A stretch of DNA of 64,000 nt, taken from positions 558,001-622,000 of the forward strand of contig NZ_CP124862.1 in NCBI RefSeq assembly GCF_030013905.1, read 5' to 3'. This stretch comes from Petroclostridium sp. X23. GTDB taxonomy: Bacteria > Bacillota > Clostridia > SK-Y3. The first letter of the stretch is position 1. The number at the start of each line of letters is the position of its first letter. Of the stretch, positions 51,522 through 61,225 are shown piece after piece. The notes beneath the pieces were generated by a model. The model saw only the letters and a program-made list of their open reading frames with translations. It had not been told where the DNA came from and ran no database searches. The translations under genes and the position numbers were made by a program.

Positions 51522-52745
51522 TCACATCACTCTTTTGAATTTTGTAAGAAAAATACTCATACCTGTAATTATAAAAAAAGCAACACCGGTAATAAAAAAC
51601 CACGAGGCCACTCCGTTTATTTCCGCTACTGCCCCGGCAATTAAAAGCCCCAGCGGCATTGTAGCTGACATCAAACTGCTCATCACTGAAAATGCACGTC
51701 CATGAGCTTCCTTCGGTATAGTTTCCTGCATATAGGCAATATACGGAATGTTGTATAGATTACCGCTTGCACCCATGAGCGTACACAATACAGCATATAT
51801 CCAAAATGCTGTATTGCTTTGCGGAAGGATACCGCTGAAAAAAGATGTTAACCCCAACCCCAGAAGACCTATATGCACCACAAACAGCTTATTCTTTATA
51901 GTTCCATATGTTCCCACCAAAATGGAACACATCATCATCCCTCCTGCATACCCAAATTGGACGATACCTGCATGCCATGCAGATGCATGAAAATATTCGC
52001 TTGTCATAAGAGGAAAGAATGATGAAAGCGGCATATAGAAAATCATACCGATTGCAGCCGCAAGTGTAACAATCAAAAGTTTTTTATCTTGAAGAAATAT
52101 ATCAAATCCTTCCTTCATTTCTTTCGTAAAATTCTGAGCTTGATATTGCTCTCGCTTAAGTTCGGGAATCTTAATGATCCCAATAGATATGCTAGCCACA
52201 AGTGCACCGACCAAATCAGATAATAATATTACCGGCAGAGGTAAAACTGCATACATTGCTGCTCCCAAAACCGGTCCCAGCATTAACGCTCCCGACTGCA
52301 TAAACTGAATCCATCCATTGGCACGAATAAGGCCATGCTTTGGAACAAGCATTGGTATCACTGACTGAATAGCCGGAGTATAAAATACATTTGCTATTGC
52401 ACGAATACCAAGAACAACGCAAGCAGACCAATACGGTGGATTGCCAAAAAGAAAAAATACCGCATAAACTGTAGCTACCACTCCAATAAATAAATCCGCA
52501 TAAATAATAACTGCTTTTCGTTTTAAGCGATCTATCCATACACCAACAAATGGTCCTAGAAAAAATTGAGGTAAAAATGCCATTAACCCTGATAATGCCA
52601 TCATTAAAGGTGATGATGTCTTACTTGCAATCCACCATATCAGTGAAAACTGTACTGCGTAACTGCCTATTTCGGAGATAGCCTCCCCTATAAAAATAAT
52701 CAAAAAACTCTTTTCCCATTTCTCCTCAAAAATTCTTTTATTCAT
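51522..52745 (-). CDS. MFS drug-efflux transporter
   Basis: 407 residues with 12 membrane segments. N-terminal FIGEAISEIGSYAVQFSLIW and loop GPFVGVWIDRLKRKAVIIYA (MFS motif A) fit the macrolide/multidrug efflux branch (Mef/Cmr-like). The substrate is not predictable. An operator half-shared with the tetR promoter lies in front (52772-52793). Cargo inside the conjugative element. Confidence 0.9.
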   Translation of the reverse strand: MNKRIFEEKWEKSFLIIFIGEAISEIGSYAVQFSLIWWIASKTSSPLMMALSGLMAFLPQFFLGPFVGVWIDRLKRKAVIIYADLFIGVVATVYAVFFLFGNPPYWSACVVLGIRAIANVFYTPAIQSVIPMLVPKHGLIRANGWIQFMQSGALMLGPVLGAAMYAVLPLPVILLSDLVGALVASISIGIIKIPELKREQYQAQNFTKEMKEGFDIFLQDKKLLIVTLAAAIGMIFYMPLSSFFPLMTSEYFHASAWHAGIVQFGYAGGMMMCSILVGTYGTIKNKLFVVHIGLLGLGLTSFFSGILPQSNTAFWIYAVLCTLMGASGNLYNIPYIAYMQETIPKEAHGRAFSVMSSLMSATMPLGLLIAGAVAEINGVASWFFITGVAFFIITGMSIFLTKFKRVM

Positions 52746-52771
52746 TTTTAAAATCCCTTCACTTAATTTTT

Positions 52772-52793
52772 AATACCGACGTTTGGTATGTAT
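52772..52793 (-). promoter_or_regulatory. Probable TetR operator before the MFS gene
   Basis: ATACC-gacgttt-GGTAT dyad followed by GTAT; shares the GTATGTAT half-site with the operator at the tetR promoter. Located 27 bases before the MFS start. Confidence 0.6.
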
Positions 52794-52833
52794 ATCTTTT
52801 TTAAAAAAGCTATTCTAAATTAACATTGAATAG

Positions 52834-53484
52834 CTATTTCTTATCCTGTGAAAGTAAGTATAATTCGTCTAATGATTGAAGTATTTCTTTTGAAAAAATA
52901 GGAACTCCTATTTCATCTAGAACATTTTTCATAAAAGTAACTATATTTTTCATTTCATCCGATGACCATGAATACATCCATGGATTTATCCAGACATTAA
53001 AAAACAATAATATCATTTGCGATAACTCACGGGGCTGTGTCGTTTTTATTGAGCCATCATTAATGCCCTCTTCAATTACGCCGGTTAAAAGCTCAGATGC
53101 CGAGCCCAAAGTATCACGCATATGAAGTGCTAATAATTGTGGGTTTTTAAGAAAAGGCGGCATTGTCTTATCAATAGCTTCATGCTGAGCCGCAGATATG
53201 GAAAATAAGAGCATCTTACGGAGCTTATCAATCCCAGTTAAACTACTGTCAACAACAATTGTTGTTATATCTCCAATTCCTTGTTCCGCCATTCTTTTAT
53301 TTACTGCATCCATTATTTCTTCTTTAGATTTAAAATGGTGATAAATAGCCCCTTTACTCAAGTCTCCCAATTCATCAATTATGTCCTGTATAGTTGTATG
53401 CTCATATCCTTTTGACATAAATAATTTCATTGATGTATCAAGGATACGATTTACTGTTATTTCAGGATACTTATTACGTGCCAT
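52834..53484 (-). CDS. TetR-family regulator
   Basis: 216 residues from the ATG at 53484 (GAGGTATAGC spacing). HTH MKLFMSKGYEHTTIQDIIDE, LGDLSKGAIYHHFKSKEEIM; C-terminal ligand domain with FFNVWINPWMYSW. Upstream of and codirectional with the MFS gene, which it very likely represses. Confidence 0.92.
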   Translation of the reverse strand: MARNKYPEITVNRILDTSMKLFMSKGYEHTTIQDIIDELGDLSKGAIYHHFKSKEEIMDAVNKRMAEQGIGDITTIVVDSSLTGIDKLRKMLLFSISAAQHEAIDKTMPPFLKNPQLLALHMRDTLGSASELLTGVIEEGINDGSIKTTQPRELSQMILLFFNVWINPWMYSWSSDEMKNIVTFMKNVLDEIGVPIFSKEILQSLDELYLLSQDKK

Positions 53485-53501
53485 GCTATACCTCATTTCT
53501 A

Positions 53502-53551
53502 TTATACATACCATTAGTATGTATAATATCAGATCTCCCTTTTTTTGTCAA
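53502..53551 (-). promoter_or_regulatory. tetR promoter and palindromic operator
   Basis: Minus strand: -35 TTGACA (53551-53546), 17-base spacer, -10 TATTAT (53528-53523). The perfect palindrome TTATACATAC-n5-GTATGTATAA (53502-53526) begins inside the -10 box, giving autorepression. Confidence 0.85.
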
Positions 53552-53805
53552 GACTATGACAAGAGTAGTTTTACTGATCTCCATCTATACACAATAATAA
53601 GTCTTTGTTTACTCCATGGTGAAGCCTTTTAATATGTCTACCTATCTAAACATCCACTGCCAACGAGTTTATAAAAAATCATTCACAAAAAAGGCATATA
53701 ATCATGACAAACCTCGTTGTTGATAAGATAACGGGGTCTAACCTGTAAAACCCACATTTCATTTTTTAATGCCACTTTTCTCTTGTTAATTATTTGATGA
53801 AACAT

Positions 53806-54510
53806 TTAACGCGAATGTGTATGTTTAAATCCATTCCGCTTTTCTTCCACAGTTATTGAGCCTAATGCAATCTCTTCATAATTTGCCGTACCCTTGCATT
53901 GATGCGGAAGTATCCCTGTTTCTGCCATGGAAGAATAGCTTGCGCCGCTCACAATTATGTGATCTAGTATTTTAATTTCTAAGGGATGAAAAATATCAAC
54001 GATCCTCTGTGTCAGCGCCTTATCTTCCGGAGAAAAATTTTTGGAGCCTCCGGGATGGTTATGGGCTAAAATCATTGCATTACAATCACAGGCAAGAGCA
54101 TATTTCAATATTTCTCTTGGATATACTGCTGTTTGTCCGATACTTCCTTCCGACATGGTTTTTGCTTCGATTATATTATTGCCGCTGTCTAAAAAAGCCA
54201 CCATAAACCTTTCTTTATCCTTCATCCCCCCCAAAAGGGCTAAGAAATACTGACCTGATAAGGTTGATGAATTAAGCACTACCTTTTCATTGCTCTCATA
54301 GATTTTCAAAATGTTGTACGAGGCAATAAACTCATTGAGCAATCCTATCTTTTCAATCTGCTTTTCATTTGGTTCCATGATATGAGGATGCTCCAGGATA
54401 TTAAAGGGGTTATTTTCTTTTACATACCGCTGAACTTTTTTATAGGACAGTCCTGTTAAGGTTGTCAGCCCTTTTAAAAAATTATCAGTATGCCGTATAT
54501 CTTGCTTCAT
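53806..54510 (-). CDS. radC: RadC-family JAB/MPN protein of the conjugative element
   Basis: 234 residues from the ATG at 54510. JAB site ILAHNHPGGSKNFSPEDKAL with downstream DHIIVSGASYSSMAETGIL. Clearly different from the RadC at 16597 (for instance the N-terminal half), so it is a second lineage. Overlaps or abuts the upstream gene (54512). Role on the element unknown. Confidence 0.88.
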   Translation of the reverse strand: MKQDIRHTDNFLKGLTTLTGLSYKKVQRYVKENNPFNILEHPHIMEPNEKQIEKIGLLNEFIASYNILKIYESNEKVVLNSSTLSGQYFLALLGGMKDKERFMVAFLDSGNNIIEAKTMSEGSIGQTAVYPREILKYALACDCNAMILAHNHPGGSKNFSPEDKALTQRIVDIFHPLEIKILDHIIVSGASYSSMAETGILPHQCKGTANYEEIALGSITVEEKRNGFKHTHSR

Positions 54511-54511
54511 G

Positions 54512-54748
54512 TCATACCTGCCCCCTTTTTCTTTCAACTAAATCAATAATGGATTTAATTCTATTCAGTTTCTCGAAAATTTGAGGAGGTAAGTCCAATG
54601 ATTCAAGGTGCAGAAAAAAACTTTTAATCCCCATCCTTTGAAAGCACTTATGGATTTTTTCTTTTTCATCGGCATCCAGATCAAGCAACTCAGTCAGTAA
54701 ATCCACGCACTTTATATACTCCACGTCTCTTAATTTTTCTAAATTCAT
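54512..54748 (-). CDS. Small uncharacterised helical protein
   Basis: About 78 residues: MNLEKLRDVEYIKCVDLLTE, LLDLDADEKEKIHKCFQRMG, IKSFFLHLESLDLPPQIFEK. Starts 84 bases after the CD1108-like stop and ends next to radC, so it belongs to the transfer operon. No family recognised. Confidence 0.55.
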   Translation of the reverse strand: MNLEKLRDVEYIKCVDLLTELLDLDADEKEKIHKCFQRMGIKSFFLHLESLDLPPQIFEKLNRIKSIIDLVERKRGQV

Positions 54749-54832
54749 CCATCCTTCCACCTTTCGTATGGTTCATTTATTTTCTTCACGGTATATTCCT
54801 TTTGATTTTCTGCAGGTACAGGCTAATATACC

Positions 54833-56488
54833 TTAACTGCCGATCAGCCGCATAAATAATTCCCGGTATTTATCCTGCATTAATTCGTTCAGCATTTCTA
54901 CCTGTTCAACATTGAAATCGTATTCGTCAATCATATCCGTATAGGATTTTGAGTCTAAACTGATATGCAGTATAATCTCGGTGGTGGTAACCGTTTCCTG
55001 TGTTTCATTACCGCCCTCATCGGTAGATGTTACCGTTTCTACATGCTCAATAGTTTCTATCCAATAGTCGATTATGTTCATATCCCAGAAGACATCTCGT
55101 AGAATTCCCACCTTTATATTGTCAAGAGTGGCAACCTCCATACCATTTTCCGGGTCGGTTGCCACCTTGACTGCATAGACCGCTAGGATATCCCGCCAAT
55201 TGCCTATTATGCTGATGCTGTCGGACATCTCCAGCGTGTCATGGGGATTTTCATCCTGTATTTGATCTAGTTCTACCGTGAATTCCTCATTTAGCTGTTG
55301 AACTACCTCCGTCATGACAGGAGTGTTTTCTCCTGAGCTTTCATTGGAATAGAAAATCCCAAACACAGAGCTTGTAAAAAGTCCCGCAAGGCATATCACA
55401 AGAATAATAATAAATGCTATCCATCCACCGGTGGTAATCAGGGCAACCAAACCCTTTGCTGCCGCGATAATTGCTTTGATAGAGGCCATTACCGCTTTCA
55501 ATGTCACCTTTGCAGAAACCGTCGCCGCTCTTGCTGCCATCCTTGTTGCCTGTGCTGCTCTTTGAGCAGTCTGTACAGTATGTGCAGCGGTTTTTGCCGC
55601 TGCCTTGGAGGTTTTTGTGGCAACTTTTGCAGTATGTTCGGCTGTTTTTACCGACTTTTGGGTCGTTTTTATCGTACCCTTAACAGATTTCTTTAGGTTT
55701 TTGCCACCGGTTTTGGCAAACTGCTTTATGGCTCGGCCTGTTTCTCCGTATTCACGGAAGGTCTGTGATGCTGCTCTCTTGACCGGTTGAAAGAAGGAGT
55801 GTTGGGAATTTATTTGCTTGGATACTTGTTGTGATTGTATTGAACTGAAATTTTGACTTACCGTCCGAATTTCACCAGCTTGGGAAAGCTGCTGTTTCGC
55901 TCTGCTTTGAACAAACCTGCGTTTTGCCAATTCGCTTGGTTTGGATAGAGTAAATTTCCGTTTTGAGGTTTGTTTCATTGTGGTTTTCTTCGCTGTGGAT
56001 TGGATAACATTATGTTTTGCTGTTGGCTCTGATATGGGTTGAGAAACGCTTTTCTTCCCTGTTTCTTTGGTTTTGAAGGGGGAGGCATTCCGCTTTGCTG
56101 CCTGTTTTGTTTCAGTTGGAACGCCATTTTGGTACACGGATTCCTTTGCTTCATTATCGGGAGCCTGCCGTGAATCCTCTCCGTTAGGTAAATCCGAATG
56201 CGATGCATTTGTATCCGGTGCGCGGCGTTCCTTTATTTTTTGAACTGTTTTTTTGCCATGATTCCCCACAGCATATCCGGCTTTTCGGGCAACAGTTTCC
56301 ATACTTTCCTGGATGCTGCTTTCGGCTTCATCCACATAGTTATCGTCCTTGTTATGTCCAAGACGTTCAGCCTTATCCTTGGTGCGGATATAGGCTTTTT
56401 TCATCCTGTGGGAAACATCTATTGTTTTATCCAGCACTTTAATGTCTTTTATGGTGTATTTAGTTTTGATTTCTTTCAACGCGCGCAC
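54833..56488 (-). CDS. CD1108-like conjugal protein lacking the hydrolase domain
   Basis: 551 residues. A long basic, Lys/Ala/Thr-rich N-terminal region with heptad-like repeats (TAKVATKTSKAAAKTAAHTV), one membrane segment (LVALITTGGWIAFIIILVIC), and an outside domain (DILAVYAVKVATDPENGMEV, DVFWDMNIIDYWIETIEHVE). In related elements an NlpC/P60-type peptidoglycan hydrolase follows on the same chain; here the frame stops at LMRLIGS. So the wall-cutting part is missing or lost to a stop. Confidence 0.72.
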   Translation of the reverse strand: MRALKEIKTKYTIKDIKVLDKTIDVSHRMKKAYIRTKDKAERLGHNKDDNYVDEAESSIQESMETVARKAGYAVGNHGKKTVQKIKERRAPDTNASHSDLPNGEDSRQAPDNEAKESVYQNGVPTETKQAAKRNASPFKTKETGKKSVSQPISEPTAKHNVIQSTAKKTTMKQTSKRKFTLSKPSELAKRRFVQSRAKQQLSQAGEIRTVSQNFSSIQSQQVSKQINSQHSFFQPVKRAASQTFREYGETGRAIKQFAKTGGKNLKKSVKGTIKTTQKSVKTAEHTAKVATKTSKAAAKTAAHTVQTAQRAAQATRMAARAATVSAKVTLKAVMASIKAIIAAAKGLVALITTGGWIAFIIILVICLAGLFTSSVFGIFYSNESSGENTPVMTEVVQQLNEEFTVELDQIQDENPHDTLEMSDSISIIGNWRDILAVYAVKVATDPENGMEVATLDNIKVGILRDVFWDMNIIDYWIETIEHVETVTSTDEGGNETQETVTTTEIILHISLDSKSYTDMIDEYDFNVEQVEMLNELMQDKYRELFMRLIGS

Positions 56489-56510
56489 CTCCTTTTCATA
56501 ATTTGTTGAT

Positions 56511-56915
56511 TTACCGTTCTATCACAGATATATGGATGGTACGTCCTACGTTCCGGCAGTATTCAGGATAGCGCAACCGGATGGCTTCAAAAAAGTAGGG
56601 CGCAAAATCGCAGTCGAATAACTCATAGGGGGAGGAACGGTTTTCATTACCCTCCTCCGTAAAGCCGTTCCAGAGATTAAAGGCTAAACGGCACAAACGG
56701 TGGGTACCGCCGGTCTGCCACGGAGCTGACAGGCCGTCCGGATTAATTCCATCGTTTTTAAAATCAAAAAGGGTGTCTATATTGCGTCTTGTTTCCGCAC
56801 AAATTCCCATTGTATAGAAAAACGCCCGGTGATAAGGGTCAAAATTGTGGGTTTTAAGAAGCATTTGACAATAAAAATCCTTATGCTCCTTGCTTGAAAA
56901 ACGGATATTTTCCAT
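56511..56915 (-). CDS. DUF6075 family protein
   Basis: 134 residues: FSSKEHKDFYCQMLLKTHNF, DPYHRAFFYTMGICAETRRN, PWQTGGTHRLCRLAFNLWNG, FDCDFAPYFFEAIRLRYPEY. The pattern is constant in Tn1549-like elements between the VirB4 and CD1108-like genes; function unknown. The ATG at 56915 has GGAGG upstream. Confidence 0.78.
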   Translation of the reverse strand: MENIRFSSKEHKDFYCQMLLKTHNFDPYHRAFFYTMGICAETRRNIDTLFDFKNDGINPDGLSAPWQTGGTHRLCRLAFNLWNGFTEEGNENRSSPYELFDCDFAPYFFEAIRLRYPEYCRNVGRTIHISVIER

Positions 56916-56988
56916 TGTGTTTTCCTCCTTCAAATAAATAAACGGCTGACCGTAAATATGGACAGTCGTTTAAGGCTTGTATGGTTTA

Positions 56989-59325
56989 TCATATTGCCGC
57001 CTGCTCTCCCGGCTTGGTGGTCATCAAGCTATAGAGCTTGGTGTTATGCGGAAATTGGTCCTTGAAAGGCACAAGGGAACTGCCCACCTTAATGAGTCCG
57101 TTACCGGCATCCACGTTTGTGATGTAGGAAAGCTGAAGGTCGGAAATATTTATTAGCCTTGCAAGCTCCATTCTGTCCGTAGAAGCCTGATTGAGCATGA
57201 CAATAAACTCACTGTTGGCCAGCATGGTCCGTGCCGTATGGCTCTGCAAAAGATCGTCTACATTCTGCGTGATGCCCGTGCAAAAAGCGCCGTACTTCCT
57301 AACACGCTTCCAGAGTGTGAACAGGAAATTGGCGCTGTACTCATGCTGAAACAGCAGATAAATCTCATCAATGATGATAAAGGTGTTCTTTCCTCTTGCC
57401 CGGTTTTGCGTGATACGGTTTAGTATGCTGTCCAGCACCACCAGCATGCCGATGGGAAGGAGCTGTTTTCCTAAATCAAGAATGTCATAGCAGATCAGGC
57501 GGTTGTTCACATCCACGTTGGTGTGTTTGGCAAAGGTGTTCAGGCTGCCGCTGGTAAACAATTCTATGGCAAGGGCAATCTCCTGGGACTCAGGCTCGTC
57601 CTGCTTTAAAAGCTCCCCATGAAAGTCCTGCAAGGTGGGCGGTGTTCCCTTGAAATTGTTTTGAAGATATTTCCGGTAGACACTTGCCGTACAGCGATCA
57701 ATCAAGGATTTTTGTTTCGCGCCCAGGTTTTGTCCGCCTATGAGCTGCTCGCACAGGGACAGTACAAATTCAGATTTTAGGATAACAGGGTTTGCACCAT
57801 CACCATAATCCTTGTTCATGTCCATTGCGTTGATATGATTAGGAGAGGTCGCAGAAATGTGAATGATCTCACCGCCCATCGCTTTGACAAGGGAGGAATA
57901 CTCCCTTTCGGGGTCGATTAATATAATGTCGTCGTCACTGGCAAGCATCTGATTAACGATTTCCCTCTTGGCGGTAAAGCTCTTGCCGGAACCGGACACC
58001 CCCAGAATGAAGCTGTTGCCGTTTAACAAATGCTTACGGTTGGCAATAATCATGTTCTTGCTGATAACATTCTGGCCGTAATAGATGCCGCCGCTATGAG
58101 CAATCTCCTGTGCCCTGAATGGAATAAAGACTGCCGTGCTCTCAGTGGTCAGTGTCCGTATGGCGTCGATTTTCCGCAAGCCGTAGGGTAGCACTGTGTT
58201 CAGGCCATCCATCTGCTGATAGGTCAGGGCGGAGAACTGGCACAGGTGCTTCCGTGCCGTGGTCAACAGAGTTTCGGTATCACTGTCAAGCTGCTCTTTG
58301 CTGTCTGCAACGTGTATCATCGTCAGTACGGCAAACATCATCCGCTGGTCACGGGTGGTCAGGTCATCGAGGAACTCCTTGCTTTCCTTGCGCTGCTGCT
58401 CCATGTCATAGGGCACCACGGCGGAAAAGTTATTGCTTTGGTTCTGCCTGCGCTGCCAGTTGGTGATATTGGTTTCCACACCCAGCAGCCGGTTCTCCAC
58501 CTCCCGCACAGCTTCGTCGGTGGGGATGGGGATAATGTCCAGCGACAACATCATATTCCGGTTTAAATCGCACAATTCGGATACCATACTGTCCTTGATG
58601 TAGCTGGCATACTCACGCAGGAAGATGACACGCCCGAATTTGCTGCCCATGCGAAAGTGGTCTTTTTCAAACTCAAAGGTGTCGGGGCAGATATAATCTT
58701 TAAAATCGTGCCCTTTTCTCATGGTTTCGGACAGGTCAAAACGAAAATCCGTTTCCTCACCGGAACGGAAGAAGTCGTGCAGGATTCTAAGCCGGTCAAT
58801 GGCATCCAGCTCCACACATCTGGAGCCCAGATGTGAAAAATGGGTAATCAGGTCGGTGCCGATGCGGGAAAAATAATTCCTCGCTTCCTCAATGTTCTTT
58901 TTCATTACAGAGACTGTCACATATTTATCCTGCACAATGCTGTTTGCGCCGGTGCCCTTATCCATGAGCATCTGATTGTATTCCCTGCGGTACTCGTCCA
59001 ACCGGTCGTTTCTTAAAGGAATCAGAATGGAGTTTTCAAAGTCTGTTTTGTTCAAACGCCGGTTATTGATGGTGATTTTAGTGGTGGCTCCGCTGTCAAA
59101 GGAATTTAAAAGCTCCGAATAGGATAAAAACATAGCTTCCTTATCCTCCTTGGAGGCTACTGCATAATTGATGTCTTCAAAGCGAAAGGATATGGAAAAT
59201 TTGTTGCCAACACGAAAAATCCCATCCGGCCAGATGGCGCGTATGGGGATAGCTTGCTGGACGCCTTTGGGGACTATAAATTTCTCCTTATCCTGCTTCA
59301 TAATTTTTTGCAGAGTCTTAATCAT
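56989..59325 (-). CDS. VirB4-like conjugation ATPase (CD1110-type)
   Basis: 778 residues. C-terminal P-loop ATPase: Walker A FILGVSGSGKSFTAKREIVN near residue 445, Walker B NTFIIIDEIYLLF, ... CTGITQNVDDLLQS. The N-terminal half is the usual VirB4 assembly domain. It energises the type IV secretion machinery at the membrane. Overlaps the PrgI gene by 8 bases. Confidence 0.95.
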   Translation of the reverse strand: MIKTLQKIMKQDKEKFIVPKGVQQAIPIRAIWPDGIFRVGNKFSISFRFEDINYAVASKEDKEAMFLSYSELLNSFDSGATTKITINNRRLNKTDFENSILIPLRNDRLDEYRREYNQMLMDKGTGANSIVQDKYVTVSVMKKNIEEARNYFSRIGTDLITHFSHLGSRCVELDAIDRLRILHDFFRSGEETDFRFDLSETMRKGHDFKDYICPDTFEFEKDHFRMGSKFGRVIFLREYASYIKDSMVSELCDLNRNMMLSLDIIPIPTDEAVREVENRLLGVETNITNWQRRQNQSNNFSAVVPYDMEQQRKESKEFLDDLTTRDQRMMFAVLTMIHVADSKEQLDSDTETLLTTARKHLCQFSALTYQQMDGLNTVLPYGLRKIDAIRTLTTESTAVFIPFRAQEIAHSGGIYYGQNVISKNMIIANRKHLLNGNSFILGVSGSGKSFTAKREIVNQMLASDDDIILIDPEREYSSLVKAMGGEIIHISATSPNHINAMDMNKDYGDGANPVILKSEFVLSLCEQLIGGQNLGAKQKSLIDRCTASVYRKYLQNNFKGTPPTLQDFHGELLKQDEPESQEIALAIELFTSGSLNTFAKHTNVDVNNRLICYDILDLGKQLLPIGMLVVLDSILNRITQNRARGKNTFIIIDEIYLLFQHEYSANFLFTLWKRVRKYGAFCTGITQNVDDLLQSHTARTMLANSEFIVMLNQASTDRMELARLINISDLQLSYITNVDAGNGLIKVGSSLVPFKDQFPHNTKLYSLMTTKPGEQAAI

Positions 59326-59683
59326 GGCTTTTGTATTCCTCCTTCTCGTGTTTCTCGATGCTCGGCTTCAATGCTTCGTAATACACGTTGGTAGGATAAA
59401 AGGTCAGCTCTTTAGGTATGAGAAACTCCGATTTGATATACGCCCATAAAAACTGCTCCGCAGTCATGCCGTGGTATTTGATAAAGCCCAGGGCAGCAAA
59501 GGGGGCTGCACCCAAAACGCACATCCAGCTCACAGTTTCAGTTCCGAAGTAGTCCCGTAAACCGAAATAGAAGCCCACGGCAATCCCTACGGCCAGGACA
59601 GAAAAAATGAACTGCCGCATGGACAGTCCAAAAAACATACTTTCCGTATAATCCCGGATTTCCCGGTTGATTTTAACTTCCAA
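59318..59683 (-). CDS. PrgI family conjugal membrane protein
   Basis: 121 residues: EVKINREIRDYTESMFFGLS, MRQFIFSVLAVGIAVGFYFG, two membrane segments. PrgI (VirB3-like) precedes VirB4 in Gram-positive T4SS. GGAGGTG box. Overlaps VirB4. Confidence 0.92.
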   Translation of the reverse strand: MEVKINREIRDYTESMFFGLSMRQFIFSVLAVGIAVGFYFGLRDYFGTETVSWMCVLGAAPFAALGFIKYHGMTAEQFLWAYIKSEFLIPKELTFYPTNVYYEALKPSIEKHEKEEYKSHD

Positions 59684-59743
59684 TTATAATCACCTCCAAA
59701 TAAAAAAAACTCCGTGCAATGAAGCTTTGTGGGGTTGTTTGTC

Positions 59744-59941
59744 TTATCGTTCCTGTCGGTTCTTCTTTCGCCGTTCCTTTTCCCTTTGTATCCTCACTAC
59801 CAATTCGTCAACCTTACGGTTCTGCTCCATAAAAGCCTCATGCTGATTAAGTGGGATACCATTTTTCAAGGCTTCATCGGCAAGCTTGTTGAGCTTTTCT
59901 TTCTCTTTTTCTAGTTGCTTATTGTAATGATCCGATTTCAT
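59744..59941 (-). CDS. Small charged helical protein of the transfer operon
   Basis: 65 residues, over half charged: YNKQLEKEKEKLNKLADEAL, KNGIPLNQHEAFMEQNRKVD. Helical, cytosolic. AGGAGG box directly before the ATG. Conserved position between VirB6-like and PrgI genes; function unknown. Confidence 0.65.
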   Translation of the reverse strand: MKSDHYNKQLEKEKEKLNKLADEALKNGIPLNQHEAFMEQNRKVDELVVRIQREKERRKKNRQER

Positions 59942-60030
59942 GCAAAACCTCCTTTTGATTTATCACTGTGATATCCTTCCATTTTCTTTTTCCATGGGTG
60001 ATAATGGAATTAGGAAAGGAGGGTTTATTT

Positions 60031-60294
60031 ATGATGTACATATCCATTTTCATATTTTTATTAATGCTTCTGTTAAACTCCATGTTTAAAATCGCATCTT
60101 TCTTACGGCTTGGGATACCACTGCTCTATGCTCTTTTTGTCTCCATTCTTTTTCCGGACTTTGTGCAGGAGCATGAAATACTGGCGACAGCAATCTTTTT
60201 AGCTATGCTTGGTCTTGTCATACTGAGTTGGGTGGTGACCATACGCAAAAAAATACTGCGCAAGCGGGAACAGAGACAATATGAACAAATATAA
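60031..60294 (+). CDS. Small membrane protein on the opposite strand
   Basis: 87 residues with three hydrophobic segments (MYISIFIFLLMLLLNSMFKI, LGIPLLYALFVSILF, ILATAIFLAMLGLVILSWVV) and a basic tail. Excellent AAAGGAGGG box 7 bases before the ATG. It is the only rightward gene among the transfer genes and lies between two of them. No family recognised; possible entry-exclusion or regulator role is speculation. Confidence 0.65.
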   Translation: MMYISIFIFLLMLLLNSMFKIASFLRLGIPLLYALFVSILFPDFVQEHEILATAIFLAMLGLVILSWVVTIRKKILRKREQRQYEQI

Positions 60295-60307
60295 ACGGCT
60301 GATATCA

Positions 60308-61147
60308 TTACAACCCCATCATCTCCCGTACCACCCGGTCGGCCATCTTGACGGCACCGACCAGCACCAGCATATTGAAAATTAGTTCTCCTACATAGCT
60401 CCACACCATTGTAACGGCGCTGGCGCCGGTATCCACTACCGGTGGTGACACTGCAAAGACGGAAAAAATAACACAGGCAAGGACAATGATCGCCCCTTCC
60501 AGACAGACGGCGGCATAGCTTTTCAGGAAAGATATGCCGATGCTCTGGCTCGGTTCTCCAGCAAAGGAGGCCATAGGTACGGGGGCAATTGCTGTGTATA
60601 AATATAACTTAAAAAACCGCCCGTACACCGACAGAATCATAATGAAGGACAGCACCGTAATAAACAGACCACCGATCAGCGTCACCGCCCACAGCGGTAT
60701 GCTCTGCAAGAAGCTGCAATCCTCGACAGCCTGCACAATTGTGTCCGGCAGTACAGTTGGATTGGTAGTAGTAAAGCCCGCGTTGGTCATAATGGTAGAG
60801 ATTATGCCCTGCACAATGTTGAACAGTGCCATCATCAAGTCCAGCCCATAAGTCACCACGCCTTTGGCTAGGGCAAAGCGGATGAACAGCTTCAAAGCGT
60901 GTTCGGGCTTTTTGACTTCCGCGAAGCTGCCGCAGGTTTTAACCACACCGATTACGAAGAACAGTACCAGCAGAGCAAGGCCGATGGCCTGCAATGCATC
61001 GTGGATATTCACAATAACATTCCAAATACCGCCGCCTTTAAATTCTGTGGGAGATTGGGCCACAAGCTGCCAGATTTCCGCCAGCTTTTCATTCCATGTC
61101 TTCAGGGCGTTATTCAAATTGTCGATTACCCAGTTGCCGCTTGACAT
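60308..61147 (-). CDS. VirB6/TrbL-like conjugal membrane protein
   Basis: 279 residues, about six membrane segments (IGLALLVLFFVIGVVKTCGS, AVTLIGGLFITVLSFIMILS). The FFKLYLYTAIAPVPMASFAG motif is typical of the polytopic channel component (CD1112-like). Ends DRVVREMMGL. Downstream of Maff2. Confidence 0.9.
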   Translation of the reverse strand: MSSGNWVIDNLNNALKTWNEKLAEIWQLVAQSPTEFKGGGIWNVIVNIHDALQAIGLALLVLFFVIGVVKTCGSFAEVKKPEHALKLFIRFALAKGVVTYGLDLMMALFNIVQGIISTIMTNAGFTTTNPTVLPDTIVQAVEDCSFLQSIPLWAVTLIGGLFITVLSFIMILSVYGRFFKLYLYTAIAPVPMASFAGEPSQSIGISFLKSYAAVCLEGAIIVLACVIFSVFAVSPPVVDTGASAVTMVWSYVGELIFNMLVLVGAVKMADRVVREMMGL

Positions 61148-61225
61148 AACAAAACCACCTCCTTGAAAAAATTTGGGGAACAGGCTTTTACCGGCCGGTT
61201 CCCCTTATATTTGAGGCGCTTCATT

